From contig CAKOYB010000010.1 of the NCBI GenBank assembly GCA_934130435.1, forward strand, positions 1 to 41,795: a DNA stretch of 41,795 nt, in the 5' to 3' direction. A program made the position numbers and the translations under genes. The notes under the pieces are model-generated. The model saw only the letters and a program-made list of their open reading frames with translations. It had not been told where the DNA came from and made no database searches. Positions 26,132 to 35,000 of this stretch are shown one piece after another (positions within the stretch are counted from its first letter, which is position 1; each line of letters opens with the position of its first letter). The stretch comes from an uncultured Clostridia bacterium (GTDB lineage Bacteria; Bacillota; Clostridia; TANB77; CAG-508).

Positions 26132-26260
26132 ATATAGTAGGAAATTTCTCATTTCCTACTATATAAAAAATGCTATAATCACTATTGACTTTGGGATTTC
26201 TTCATTCCATTCGGAAACTCAAATCAGTGAGAACAAAGGGCGACTAAAGTCGCTTTGTTC
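26131..26260 (+). repeat. Family 2 structured repeat, copy B (intact)
   Basis: 130-bp element. Left hairpin: perfect 15-bp stem TATATAGTAGGAAAT (26131-26145) with 26151-26165. Middle: TCACT (26179-26183) pairs with AGTGA (26226-26230), enclosing GATTT/AAATC and TTCC/GGAA. Right hairpin: GAACAAAG(G)GCGAC with GTCGCTTTGTTC around TAAA, ending 26260. No open frame. It could be a non-autonomous mobile element with hairpin ends or a structured RNA. Confidence 0.88.
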
Positions 26261-26326
26261 AATACTTAAATACCAAACAAAATCTAAATGCAAAAATTCA
26301 AATACTGAAACAAATATTAAAAAAAC

Positions 26327-26355
26327 TTGATTTTTTTGTAAATAAATAATAAAAT
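26327..26355 (+). promoter_or_regulatory. Promoter of plsX
   Basis: TTGATT (26327-26332) and TAAAAT (26350-26355) with 17-bp spacing, 59 bp before the start. I see no clear FapR-type operator. Confidence 0.6.
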
Positions 26356-26414
26356 TATATACATATGTATAAATATTAATAATAGTTATTAACAATAAAA
26401 TTAGGAGGAAATAC

Positions 26415-27449
26415 ATGATAATTTTAGTAGATGCAATGGGAGGAGATAACGCACCAGATGCAGTAATAAAAGGAGCAGTTAAAGCAATAGAAGAAGTTGA
26501 GTCTGAAGTAGTTTTAATAGGAAATGAAGAAATTATAAACAAAAAGGTAAAAGAGTTTTATAACAAAGAAAGTATAAAAGAAATTTCAGAAAGGCTTAGC
26601 GTATACAATACAACAGAAGAAATAACAATGGAAGATAAGCCAACAGATGCAATAAAACACAAAAAGGATTCTTCAATGGTTGTAGGATTTAATTTACTAA
26701 AACAAGGAAAAGGAGATGTATTTATTTCAGCAGGAAACTCAGGAGCACTATTAACAGGAGCAACACTTTTAGTTGGAAGAATAAAAGGAATAGATAGACC
26801 AGCTTTAGCACCACTTTTACCATCATACAAAAAAAGATTAATGTTAATAGATGCAGGAGCAAACACAAATTGTAGACCATTAAATTTAGTTCAATTTGCA
26901 CAAATGGCAGACATATATTTAAAAAACACATACAAAATAGAAAAACCAGTAATAGGATTGCTTAATATTGGAACAGAAGAAACTAAAGGAAATGAACTAG
27001 TAAGAGAAACATATAACTTATTAAAAGAAAACCATGAAAAACTTGGAATAAATTTTGCCGGAAATGTTGAAGCAAGAGATGCATTTACAGGAAAAATAGA
27101 TGCAATTATCTGTGATGGATTTACAGGTAATGTATTCTTAAAAACAGTTGAAGGCTTTGGAAAATTTGTAAAAAGATCACTAACAGAAAGCTTGAAAAGC
27201 TCATTTTTATCAACATTAGCAGCAATACCAGCAATGCCAGGAATAAAAAGATTTGCAAAAACTGTAGACTACAAAGAATATGGTGGAGCATTATTCTTAG
27301 GAGTAAAAAAACCAGTTATAAAAGCACATGGAAGCAGTGATGAAAAGCTATTTAGATTTACAATAAGACAGGCAGAACAATTTGCAAAAAATAAATCTGT
27401 AGATATGATGATAGAAGAGTTTTCAAAAATAGAAACATACAAAAAATAA
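26415..27449 (+). CDS. plsX: Phosphate acyltransferase PlsX
   Basis: Converts acyl-ACP to acyl-phosphate, the acyl donor for PlsY in phospholipid synthesis; peripheral membrane enzyme. 344 residues, close to the usual 330-340. Conserved blocks: VDAMGGDNAPDAVIKGAV at the N-terminus, ISAGNSGALLTGATLLVGRI, LIDAGANTNCRPLNLVQFA, NIGTEETKGNELVRE and DAIICDGFTGNVFLKTVEG. The ATG follows TTAGGAGG. acpP, its substrate carrier, is the next gene, an arrangement typical of Firmicutes fatty acid clusters, although fabD, fabG and fabF are not adjacent here. Confidence 0.97.
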   Translation: MIILVDAMGGDNAPDAVIKGAVKAIEEVESEVVLIGNEEIINKKVKEFYNKESIKEISERLSVYNTTEEITMEDKPTDAIKHKKDSSMVVGFNLLKQGKGDVFISAGNSGALLTGATLLVGRIKGIDRPALAPLLPSYKKRLMLIDAGANTNCRPLNLVQFAQMADIYLKNTYKIEKPVIGLLNIGTEETKGNELVRETYNLLKENHEKLGINFAGNVEARDAFTGKIDAIICDGFTGNVFLKTVEGFGKFVKRSLTESLKSSFLSTLAAIPAMPGIKRFAKTVDYKEYGGALFLGVKKPVIKAHGSSDEKLFRFTIRQAEQFAKNKSVDMMIEEFSKIETYKK

Positions 27450-27457
27450 AAAAATCC

Positions 27458-27486
27458 TTGACAAATATATGCACTTATAATATAAC
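27458..27486 (+). promoter_or_regulatory. Promoter of acpP
   Basis: TTGACA (27458-27463) and TATAAC (27481-27486) at 17-bp spacing, between plsX and acpP. It would allow the high acpP expression needed relative to plsX. Confidence 0.6.
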
Positions 27487-27535
27487 AAAGAAAGTAAAAC
27501 GAAAGAAACAAAAATTAAAGGGAGGTGAACTTATA

Positions 27536-27775
27536 ATGAGTTCAGACGAAGTATTTGACAAAGTAAAGGAAATAATAGTAGAACAACTAGGAGTTGCAGA
27601 GAATAATGTTACTGAAGAAGCATCATTCATAGATGACCTAGGAGCAGATTCTTTAGATATAGTTGAGTTAATAATGGCAATAGAGGAAGAATTCAACATG
27701 GAAATACCTGATGAAGATGCAGAAAAGGTAGTAACAGTTGGAGATGTAGTAGATTATATAAAAGAAAATGTTTAA
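27536..27775 (+). CDS. acpP: Acyl carrier protein
   Basis: 79-residue acidic carrier of growing fatty acyl chains. The start is ATG at 27536 behind GGGAGGTG; a longer in-frame start at 27458 would lie inside the promoter and is rejected. The phosphopantetheine site is Ser39 in GADSLDIVEL. Length and charge are standard. It follows plsX in the same direction with its own promoter and ends near a family 2 repeat and a terminator. Confidence 0.97.
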   Translation: MSSDEVFDKVKEIIVEQLGVAENNVTEEASFIDDLGADSLDIVELIMAIEEEFNMEIPDEDAEKVVTVGDVVDYIKENV

Positions 27776-27785
27776 GAAAGTTAAT

Positions 27786-27915
27786 GAACAAAGCGACTTT
27801 AGTCGCCCTTTGTTCTCGCCGATTTGAGTTTCCGAATGGAATGAGGAAATCTCAAAGGCAATAGCGATTATAGCATTTTTTATATAGTAGGAAATGAGAA
27901 ATTTCCTACTATATA
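27786..27915 (-). repeat. Family 2 structured repeat, copy C (intact, inverted)
   Basis: 130 bp, the reverse orientation of copy B. Left hairpin stem 27915-27901 with 27895-27881; right hairpin 27815-27802 with 27797-27786. In the middle, TCGCT pairs with GGCGA where copies A and B have TCACT/AGTGA: a compensating A-T to G-C change. It lies 11 bp after acpP and, read on the minus strand, follows the T-tract of the terminator at 27921-27955. Confidence 0.88.
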
Positions 27916-27920
27916 AAAAT

Positions 27921-27955
27921 AAAAAGTTTCTATTTAAATAATAGAAACTTTTTTT
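27921..27955. terminator. Bidirectional terminator between acpP and the export-protein gene
   Basis: AAAAAGTTTCTATT (27921-27934) pairs perfectly with 27940-27953, with A and T tracts on both sides; it can serve the convergent genes. Confidence 0.82.
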
Positions 27956-27986
27956 GTATAGGAAAAATCGAAAAATTTTACGTATC

Positions 27987-28469
27987 TTATATATGCTTAA
28001 AAATTGTAACAACACTTCCTGTAGCAATTAAAACAATAATTCCAGCAGTTAAAACTCCTAATGCTAATGGTAACCATGCTTTTTTTACAGGTAAATGTAA
28101 GAAGTTAGCAATTAAAGAGCCAACCCATGCTCCAGTACCTGGAAGCGGAATTGCAACAAATAAGAAAAGACCAAGGGCTGTAAAGTTTTGTAATCTTTCG
28201 CTTTCTTCAATATGTTTAATAGCTTTTTCAGATGCCCAATCAATAATTTTTTTGAAAAATCTAAATCTACCTAAAAAATTAAATAAAGGTTGTATATATT
28301 TTACAATAAAATAAATTGGAATAATATTTCCGATAAATCCAATAACAAAAGATTGAAAATAAGTAAGACCTAAACCAACTCCAACAGGAATAGCACCTCT
28401 TATTTCGATTATTGGACACATACCTAAGAAAAACGTAATTAAATATTTTATAATTATATTATTTAACAT
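27987..28469 (-). CDS. Small multi-drug export family membrane protein
   Basis: 160-residue inner membrane protein of the COG2426 / Sm_multidrug_ex family. Start ATG at 28469, with AGGAGG 8 bases upstream; a GTG three codons earlier overlaps the ribosome site. About four or five hydrophobic helices, and the family signatures GMCPIIEIRGAIPVGV and FVAIPLPGTGAWVGSLIAN, are present. Transport activity has not been firmly shown for most of the family, so the name is from homology only. It lies 41 bp downstream of the PBP gene on the same strand and may be co-transcribed. Confidence 0.9.
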   Translation of the reverse strand: MLNNIIIKYLITFFLGMCPIIEIRGAIPVGVGLGLTYFQSFVIGFIGNIIPIYFIVKYIQPLFNFLGRFRFFKKIIDWASEKAIKHIEESERLQNFTALGLFLFVAIPLPGTGAWVGSLIANFLHLPVKKAWLPLALGVLTAGIIVLIATGSVVTIFKHI

Positions 28470-28510
28470 TAATATCACCTCCTACTGTATATACATTTTT
28501 ACATATTAAA

Positions 28511-30704
28511 TTAATTTGATAATACTACCTTGATGATAGTACCTTCCTCTACAGATTCACCAGCCGATACACTCTGACTAGCAACTAAACCACTACCAGA
28601 GTATTCAATATTAAGCCTTTTAGATTGCAATTCTTTTTTAGCAGCTGCCAAACTTAATCCCTTTAAGTTTGGAACGGAAGTGGATGTTCGAGCTAAATTT
28701 TCTTCTGTATATAGTATAACTGTGGATCCAGGAATTATTTTTATATTTGCTGATGGAACTTGAAGGTTTACTAAAGCAGAGTTCTTATCCCCAGATGAAT
28801 AAGATTTAACTTTAAATCCAGAATTTTTCAATATTTTTTCTGCTTGAGTAACAGTTTTATTTTTTACATCTGGTATAGTAGCAAGTGATGAAGAATCAAT
28901 ATTTGCAGAATCTGAAGCAATTCCAAGATAAGGCAGTACCTCACCTAAAATATTTGAAACTATAGGACCTGCAATTGTACTTCCGTGAGAAGAAGTTGCG
29001 GTATTGTATAAAACAACCAAAATTACGACTTCTGGGTTTTCAGAAGGAGCAATAGCTACATAAGATAAAGTATTTCCATCACTAGATCCAGGAGAAGGCT
29101 CAGAAGTACCAGTTTTACCTGCAATGGTATAACCTTTAACAGAACCATACTTACCAGTACCATTAGTAACAACATATTCCATCATATTAATTACTTTATC
29201 TGCTGTTTCTTGTGAGATAACCTGTCTTATAGTGTTTGTTTCCATATTTGTAACTTCGTTTGTGCTAGTATTAAAAGTTTTATTAACTATTTTGGGTTGA
29301 ACTAAAACTCCCTTATTTGCAACAGAAGAAATTGCTGTTATAAGCTGAATAGGACTTATTTTAAATCTCTGTCCAAAAGACATTGTTGCTAACTCAACAG
29401 GTTTTACAGTATCAGTGAAGAAAATACTTGAACACTCGCCAGGAAGAGAAATACCTGTCCTATTAAATAACCCAAATGCTTCAAAGTATTTGTAAAACAA
29501 ATCAACACCAATTCTTTTTCCTAATTGCATAAAAGCTGGATTGCAAGAATTTGCTAGAGCTTGAGTCAAAGTTTCATATCCATGAGCAGTTTTTGACCAA
29601 CATCTTATTTTTGTTCCGTTAATATTCTCTGATCCGAGAACAATAAAAATCCTTTGAAATATCAGTTCCAGTAATGTTTTCTTCTAATGCAATTGAAGAA
29701 ACTAATACTTTAAAAGTTGAGCCAGGCTCATATGAATCTGAAATATTTTTATTTCTCCACATTTTATTTAATAAATCACTCTTTTCAGAAGAAGATAAAG
29801 AATCCCAATTTTCCTTATATTTATCATTAACTGGTTCGAAAGGAGTGTTAAGATCAAAATCTGGATATGTTGCCATAGATAAAATTTCACCAGTTGAAGG
29901 TTTCATAACAATAGCACTTGCCGATTCACCTTTATGGTCATCTACTGCTTTTTTTATATATTTTTCAACAATAGTCTGAACGTTAACATCAATAGTTAAG
30001 TAAACATCGCTTCCATCTTCAGCTGCCACATATGTTGAATGATCATCTGAAATCTCGCTGTTATTAATATCTGTAGTAGTAATTATTTTTCCAGAACGAC
30101 CAGTTAGAATATTATCAAAAGATGCTTCAATACCGGCTAATCCTTGATTATCAGTTCCGCAAAAGCCAATAACATGTGAAGCCAAAGAAGAATAAGGATA
30201 ATATCGTTTTGTATCAGAATCTATATTAATTCCTGCATAATATTTATTATCAGACATCCATGACTGCAGCTTTTCAACTTTATCATGTTCTACCTTTTTT
30301 GCTATTGTCTCAACAGCAGAATTACTGTTAACTTTTTCAAGAGTGCTATCATAATCTAATTCAAAGATGTCAGTAAGACATTTAGCAACAAGCTCTTTTT
30401 TTTCAGTGGGAATCTTTGTTGGATTTATTGATATGGTATCAACATCTTCACTAATAGCCAGATATTTACCATTTTTATCAAAGATATTACCTCTTTTAGG
30501 ACTTATAATGCTACTTGAAGTTTGCTGCCTGTAAGCCTTCTCCTTAAGCCATGAACCATCTATAAATTGAATCCAAAAAATTCTAATTATTAATAAAGAT
30601 AATATAATAAAAAAAATGAACATTAAAACTCGCAAACGTTTTAAAGGAAGGGGTTTAGAAATATTGTTAATTTTTTTTGGTACATTTCTTCTATAATTTT
30701 TCAT
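28511..30704 (-). pseudogene. SpoVD/PBP2-like transpeptidase with PASTA domains, frameshifted
   Basis: Class B penicillin-binding protein that crosslinks peptidoglycan in division or spore cortex formation. It is read as two frames: 30704-29619 (361 residues) and 29569-28511. One extra base near 29636 breaks it after residue 356; skipping that C gives a continuous protein of about 730 residues. The first part has a basic cytoplasmic end, a membrane helix (LRVLMFIFFIILSLLIIRIF), a dimerisation domain and the catalytic SxxK at S329-K332 (PGSTFK). After the break come SCN (in ANSCNPAF), KTGTS and two C-terminal PASTA domains (about 28511-28890). Everything except the shift looks intact, including the codons around it. 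Assembly error, recent mutation or recoding cannot be told apart here. Confidence 0.85.
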
Positions 30705-30837
30705 AATAAATTACGATCCTTAAAATAAAATAATTTACAAATATTTTATATTAAAAATACTTAAAAATCAACAAAATATTGGAAATAAATTAGCTATATA
30801 AATTGAACAGAATTTAACTATAAACTATAGGAAATAA

Positions 30838-30867
30838 TTGTTTATATAATAGAATATATGATATAAT
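30838..30867 (+). promoter_or_regulatory. Likely promoter of rsmA
   Basis: TTGTTT (30838-30843) and TATAAT (30862-30867) with 18-bp spacing, 40 bp before the start. The A/T-rich 202-bp gap also must hold the divergent PBP promoter, which I could not place with confidence. Confidence 0.5.
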
Positions 30868-30906
30868 ATAATAGTTAATTGAGTTATTAAACGGAAAGAG
30901 GAAATA

Positions 30907-31776
30907 ATGGAAAATATATATCAGGAGACAAAATTTATACTAAAAAAATATGGAATAAGAGCTAATAAAAATCTTGGACAAAATTTTTTAATAAATCAAG
31001 AGGTAATAGACAGTATAATATTAGGAGCAAAAGTTAGCAAGGAAGATTTAATAATAGAAATTGGACCAGGACTAGGAACCCTAACAAAGAGTTTATTAGA
31101 AAAAGCTGGGAAAGTAATAAGTATAGAAATAGACAGTAAAATGATAAGAATATTAGAAGATAGATTTAAATTATATGATAATTTTGAACTAATAAATGAA
31201 GATATACTTAAAGTGGACCTAAATAAAATAATAGAGGAAAATTTAAAGAAGTTTAATCTAAAAGTGGCAAAGATCGTAGCAAATTTACCATATTATATTA
31301 CAACTCCAATAATAATGAAGCTATTAGAAGAAAGAATAAATGTTGAAACAATAACAGTTATGATACAAAAAGAAGTTGCTGAAAGAATAATAGCTATGCC
31401 AGGAACTAAATTATCTGGAGCAATAACATACAGTGTTTATTATTATTCTGAATCAAATAAAATTTTAGAAGTTATGCCAAATTCATTCATCCCAGAACCA
31501 AGTGTAAACTCAGAGGTTATAAATATTAAATTAAGAAAAGAGAAAGCTATAATTACAACAGATGAAAAATTAATGTTTAAAATAATTAAATATGCATTTA
31601 TGCAGAGACGAAAAACGTTTGTAAATGCACTTTCTAATTCTTTAAACTCATTCAGCAAAGATGAGATTTTAAAAGTTTTAGAAAAATTAAAAATAAATAC
31701 TAATATAAGAGGAGAAGAACTATCATTAGAAGACTATTCAAATATTACTAATGAATTAAAAATAATACATAAATAA
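30907..31776 (+). CDS. rsmA: 16S rRNA dimethyladenosine transferase
   Basis: Methylates the two adjacent adenines near the 3' end of 16S rRNA using S-adenosylmethionine; absence gives kasugamycin resistance (ksgA). 289 residues, typical. NKNLGQNFL near the start, SAM motif I IEIGPGLGTLT at 50-60, and the catalytic NLPY at 126-129 are intact, followed by the C-terminal FMQRRKTFVNAL segment. An Erm-type resistance methylase is the main alternative, but the sequence signatures and length fit KsgA. It is divergent from the PBP gene and ends in a strong terminator. Confidence 0.96.
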   Translation: MENIYQETKFILKKYGIRANKNLGQNFLINQEVIDSIILGAKVSKEDLIIEIGPGLGTLTKSLLEKAGKVISIEIDSKMIRILEDRFKLYDNFELINEDILKVDLNKIIEENLKKFNLKVAKIVANLPYYITTPIIMKLLEERINVETITVMIQKEVAERIIAMPGTKLSGAITYSVYYYSESNKILEVMPNSFIPEPSVNSEVINIKLRKEKAIITTDEKLMFKIIKYAFMQRRKTFVNALSNSLNSFSKDEILKVLEKLKINTNIRGEELSLEDYSNITNELKIIHK

Positions 31777-31895
31777 AATGTTGGTAATTAGTATATTCCC
31801 TAGTAAAACTTAAAAAAACATTACTATTTGTTACAAAAAAGTAATACAATCTTAAAAATAACAACTATTTTAAAATGTATATAGTTTGCGTAGGC

Positions 31896-31930
31896 AAAAA
31901 AGGATTTTTTTAGAAAAAAATCCTTTTTTT
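31896..31930 (+). terminator. Terminator of rsmA
   Basis: A-run, GGATTTTTTT (to 31911) pairs with 31914-31929; the two-base loop and long T-run make a strong signal 119 bp after rsmA. Confidence 0.8.
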
Positions 31931-32029
31931 TTGTAATATGGAAAAAACTGTCGGTTTAAAAACGAGAATATATATTATATAATTAATATATATAAACATA
32001 AAACTAAAATAAGGAGAAAATCTAGAGAA

Positions 32030-35000
32030 ATGAAAAGGTTTAGTGAAAAAGTTTTATCTGGTGCAATTGCATTTATATTAACATTTAGTAATTTTGGACT
32101 TTTAGGAAATGGAATCATGAGCGTAATAGCAGAAGATACTGCAATTGAAGAAATAAGCAATAAAATAGATTTGAGTTACAACATAAGTAAATATGTTCAA
32201 TATGAGAATGAGAAATATAAAGGCGTTCTAGTTCAAGAAAAGATTTATATTAAGCAAAAAGAAGATCAAAATAATCACTACCAAGTTTTAAAAAACAAAA
32301 TGGAAATAACAGTGCCAAAAATAAATAATCAGCTTCCAGAAATTAATGTTATAGCCAATAGTACAGAGAGCACAAATGGAAAACTAAAATTTGAAACAGA
32401 TTTTAGTGAAGAAAACTGGAAGTATAATGAGGAAACTAAAAAAATAGAGATTAATTACGAAAACAAAGATAATTATAATGAGTATAAAGAGAATTCTATT
32501 GATGAATTTGAAATTACATATAATTATCCGGAATCAAGTTATTCTGGATATGAGAATCCAGTTGAACTGCCAATAGAAATAAGTCTAAATAGGACATTAA
32601 AGAACAATAAAGAAAAAATTGATATAAATAAAGAAGTATCCGAAATAAAAAAATTAGAAGAAAAAATAGGTAACATTGTATCATACAATATAGAAGAAAT
32701 TGGAGAAATATACAAAGGATATATGTATACTTCAAAAATAAAAAATATGAATAAAGAAACACAATATGAAACCAAAGATATAATTAATATATCAAATATC
32801 AACATGATTGATAAAATAGAAGCTAAGAAAGAAAACACAACATATAAAACTTTAGAATCAGAAGAGGGTTTAGATGCAAAAGAAGTTACATATAAACAAA
32901 GCAAAATTAATAAAAATTGTTTTGATAAAATAATAGGAAAAGATGGATTTATAGAAATATACACAAATGAAAATATAAAGTTATATACAGTTGAGTATTA
33001 TAAAACTGAAGATGAAATAAAACTAATAAAAGAAGATAAAGAAGGAAAAAAAGAAGAAATACAAAATAGTGAGATTATACTAAATTACCCAACAGGTATT
33101 AGAAATATTAAAATAAAAACAAGCAAACCTATATCTTGTGGAGAAATAGAAATAATAAATACCAAAACAATAAGCGGAGAAACAGAAAAAGAACTATTCG
33201 AATTGCAAAGTATAAAACAATTAGTTGAGAAAACAGAGGTAATTGGAATAAAAGCTGTAGAAAAAGAAGATATAAATGAAAATGATTCTACATTAATACA
33301 AATATGCAAAAATGAAGAAGAAAAACTAATAGAAACAAAGGAACCGACAAAAAAAGTTGAATGGGAAATAAGCCAGAACAATTGGACAATTTTAGAAAAT
33401 AATAAAATAAAAATTAACGCCACATTAAGAGATAATGATAGTCAGTTTATGTTATTTAATAGTCCAGTTCTTAGAATAGATTTGCCTGAAGCATTAATTG
33501 ATAACATAAATGGACAGGTATCATTACTATATGGAAATGGATTAGAAATAGAAAATAGTATAATAAATAAAAAGAATATAGAGATACAAATAAAAGGAGA
33601 ACAAAATGATTATAGTTCATCTGAAACAGAAGGAACTAAGCTTGTAATAGAACTAGATGTATCAATGAAGAAAAACATACCAACTCAAAAAGCTAATTTA
33701 AAATTGAACTGCATAGAAAATAATAAAGTTATAACAACACAAAACAAAGAAATAAAGCTACAGTCTAAAGAAAGTGTATTAATGATAAACAATATAAAAT
33801 ATGCAGATAAAAGTATAACAACATATAATTCAAATGAAAGAGTTGGAGAGATTACTGTAGGGGATAATAAAGAAGTAGAACAGAGTACAGAAATATTAAA
33901 TGACTATGATTATGAAATTTCGGATGTAGAAATAATTGAAGAAGTAATTACGCAAAACAAAGAAAACAACATATATATACAAGAAATAAAAACGAATGAA
34001 GATATTATAGTTTCATATTCTGAAGATGGAATAAACTTTCTTGAAAAAGACAAAGTAAAGGACTTTAATAAAATAGGATTTTATAAGATTTCATTAATAA
34101 ATCCAATTAAATCAAAAGAATTAAAAGAATTAAAAATAAACTATAATATAATAGATGACATAAACGCAGGTTCTATAATTAATATAAAGACATTAGTAAA
34201 ATATAAAATTAAACAAACAAATCTTTCAGAAGAATCTAATATAAAGTTAAAAGTAAATAAATCAATCGTTAAAAATATGATGAATTCATTTTCAGTAAAC
34301 AATACGCAAAACGAAGAAGTACAAAAAATATTAGATAAGCTTGATATAGATATGCAAATATTAGTAGACGATAAAGCACTAGAAAATAATGAGCAATTAA
34401 AACAAGGGCAATATTTTAAGTACAAAGTAACAGTTGCAAATAATTCCGGAGTAGATATGCAAGGGCTAAAAATTAGTAGCATAGTAGAAAACTTGAGATA
34501 TTATGAACTAAGAAATGATAAACTAGAAGGAACTAGATACTATGAATCAGATGAAAGTAATATAAGAGAAAAAGAAACAGACATAAAGGCAAATGAAAAA
34601 TTCTCTTGGGAATATGAAGTTGTTGTAAAAAATGATGCAAAGGACATAAAAAACACAATACAAATAGGTTTACAAAATCAGACAAAGAAATTAGAGAGAG
34701 TAACTAATGTAGAAGAAGCAAAAATTAAATTAAATATTGAGTATGAATTTAATTACGAAGTAAAAGTTTCAGACAAATCATATTTTACATTCTTTATTCA
34801 TGTTACTAATTTAACAAATGAAGAAATTAAGGATTTGCCACTATCATGTGATATTCCAGAACTATTAAGGATAACGAACAATATGAATTCATATGAAGAT
34901 TATGGCATAAGTAAAGTGGAAAATACTGATAACAATATAACATGGACATTAGCGTCTATAGGAGCAAAAGAAAAAAAGACAATTCTAATAAGAACAAAAC

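Larger units (their letters stand above)
26069..26414. other. Intergenic region before plsX
   Basis: Apart from the operon terminator, an intact family 2 repeat (26131-26260) and the plsX promoter, nothing further is seen in this 346-bp gap. Confidence 0.7.

Noticed and set aside
26231..26260. Right hairpin of the 130-bp repeats as domain V of a degenerate group II intron
   Set aside because: The terminator-adjacent location fits group IIC introns, but the hairpin lacks the catalytic triad, the two-base bulge and a GNRA loop, and the element has no other intron domains or start consensus.
30907..31776. Erm-type macrolide resistance methylase
   Set aside because: Length, the NLGQNFL start and the C-terminal domain fit the housekeeping KsgA/RsmA enzyme better.
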